Part shown: positions 62,950-64,000 of the stretch, piece by piece
Position numbering within the stretch: position 1 is the first letter of the stretch
How the letters are laid out: each line of letters begins with the position of its first letter
DNA from: Mesorhizobium prunaredense
GTDB lineage: Bacteria > Pseudomonadota > Alphaproteobacteria > Rhizobiales > Rhizobiaceae
Length of the DNA: 64,000 nt
Direction of reading: 5' to 3'
NCBI RefSeq assembly: GCF_900156895.1
Contig: NZ_FTPD01000006.1
Coordinates: forward strand, 248,001 to 312,000
Notes under the pieces: model-generated
Seen by the model: only the letters and a program-made list of their open reading frames with translations
What the model was told of the DNA's origin: nothing
The model's database searches: none
Translations under genes and position numbers: made by a program

Positions 62950-64000
62950 AATTCACCCTCTCCTGGCTCAAGGACCACCTCGAGACCGACGCCTCGCTCA
63001 ACGAGATCGTCGAGCGGCTGACCTCGATCGGCCTCGAAGTCGAGCATGTCGACGACAGATCGAGCCTGAAGCCCTTCGTCATCGCCAGGGTGCTGACGGC
63101 GGAGCAGCATCCCAATGCCGACCGGCTGCGCGTGCTGACGGTCGATACCGGCGACGGCAACGCCCCCGTGCAGGTTGTGTGTGGAGCGCCGAACGCCCGC
63201 GCGGGCCTGATCGGCGCCTTTGCAGCACCCGGCGTCTATATTCCCGGCATCGACGTGACGCTGACGGTCGGCAAGATCCGCGGCGTCGAAAGCCATGGCA
63301 TGATGTGCTCCGAGCGCGAGCTCGAGCTTTCCGAAGAGCATGACGGCATCATCGATTTGCCGGCCGATGCGCCGGTCGGCACCAGCTTCGCCGCCTACGC
63401 CCATCTCGACGATCCGGTCATAGAGATCAATTTGACGCCGAACCGTCCAGATGCGACCAGCGTCTACGGCATTGCCCGCGATCTGGCGGCGAGCGGTCTC
63501 GGCCGCCTCGTCGGCGGCGCGATCATGCCGCATGCCGGCAGTGGCATGTGCCCGGTGAAGGTGACGATCGAAGCTCCTGAACTCTGCCCCGGCTTCGCCC
63601 TGAGATTGGTGAAAGGCGTGAAGAACGGACCGTCGCCGAAATGGCTGCAACAGCGGCTGATCGCCATTGGGCTGAGGCCGATCAGCGCGCTGGTCGACAT
63701 CACCAATTTCGTCACCTTCGACCGCGGCCGGCCCCTGCATGTGTTCGACGCGAACAAGGTTGCCGGCAACCTTACCGTGCGACGTGCGCGTGACGGCGAA
63801 AAGGTGCTGGCGCTTGACGGCCGCGAATACACGCTGACGCCTGACATGTGCGTGATAGCAGACCAGGACGGCGTCGAATCGATCGCCGGGATCATGGGCG
63901 GCGAGCATTCCGGCTGCGACGAGAACACCACCGACGTGCTGATCGAATCCGCACTGTGGGATCCGATCAGCACGGCCCGCACCGGCAGGACGCTCGGCAT
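62946..64000 (+). CDS. pheT: Phenylalanyl-tRNA synthetase beta subunit, N-terminal part (cut by window edge)
   Basis: The first 351 residues of about 800. [20 protein letters not shown] at the start; EMAP-like tRNA-binding domain with [20 protein letters not shown] near residue 40; B3/B4 region with [20 protein letters not shown] near 163. The 3' part is outside the window. Confidence 0.98.
   Translation, partial: MKFTLSWLKDHLETDASLNEIVERLTSIGLEVEHVDDRSSLKPFVIARVLTAEQHPNADRLRVLTVDTGDGNAPVQVVCGAPNARAGLIGAFAAPGVYIPGIDVTLTVGKIRGVESHGMMCSERELELSEEHDGIIDLPADAPVGTSFAAYAHLDDPVIEINLTPNRPDATSVYGIARDLAASGLGRLVGGAIMPHAGSGMCPVKVTIEAPELCPGFALRLVKGVKNGPSPKWLQQRLIAIGLRPISALVDITNFVTFDRGRPLHVFDANKVAGNLTVRRARDGEKVLALDGREYTLTPDMCVIADQDGVESIAGIMGGEHSGCDENTTDVLIESALWDPISTARTGRTLG

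Overview
The window reads as a piece of the main chromosome of a Rhizobiales alphaproteobacterium, most likely Mesorhizobium or a close relative. Evidence: high GC with strong GC3 bias, ChvG/ChvI followed by HprK-EIIA-HPr-AhcY, a trpFBA-accD-folC block, hslV and hslU separated by the same two small genes found in rhizobia, a DivL with Tyr at the kinase phospho-acceptor position, short dispersed palindromic repeats of rhizobial type, and a MocE-type Rieske ferredoxin. No rRNA, tRNA, insertion sequence, prophage or CRISPR array was seen. The genus call rests on protein recognition by eye, not on a search.

Layout. 1-13.5 kb is mostly catabolic and looks built around inositol or an inositol derivative: the start of an RpiR repressor (cut by the window edge) diverging from a Gfo/Idh/MocA dehydrogenase; an operon on the minus strand for a sugar ABC transporter (binding protein, permease, ATPase), an IolG-type dehydrogenase and an SDR; a LacI-type regulator; and a divergent mocD-mocE-mocF-like set (desaturase-type oxygenase, Rieske ferredoxin, ferredoxin reductase) known from rhizopine catabolism. 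Placed among them are a DAHP synthase gene with an aromatic leader peptide and attenuator, and a VapBC toxin-antitoxin pair. 13.5-14.1 kb holds ParD with a frameshifted ParE.

14-30 kb is housekeeping: a DUF1402 protein, hslU-UPF0314-GNAT-hslV on the minus strand, then hisB-DUF2628-hisH-DUF1330-hisA-arginase-like-hisF-hisE-coaA on the plus strand, a GtrA protein, AlkB, a BON-LysM protein, ArfB and PckA. 29-35 kb is the ChvI/ChvG envelope-stress system with the regulatory PTS genes and ahcY. 35-47 kb is one long plus-strand run: divL, a tsaE-amgK fusion, murU, addB, addA, with start/stop overlaps between several members, then trxA.

47-54 kb has a cupin gene, a Xre/RES toxin-antitoxin pair, and trpF-trpB-trpA-accD-folC on the minus strand. 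54-58 kb has a YgjP-like peptidase, a DUF2852 protein, and a divergent Lrp regulator/ACC deaminase (acdS) pair. 58-64 kb is translation: infC (with an ATT start), two tandem methyltransferase paralogues, rpmI, rplT, pheS, a GFA-family gene overlapped into the pheS/pheT operon, and the start of pheT.

The most notable non-coding features are the transcription attenuator ahead of DAHP synthase (leader peptide with five aromatic codons out of six, predicted to start at its own +1), five copies of a composite double-palindrome repeat, three head-to-tail palindromic repeats between chvI and chvG, a 166-bp element bounded by 22-bp perfect inverted repeats, and a 15-bp minisatellite that spans the end of a GNAT gene and supplies the ribosome binding site of the next gene.
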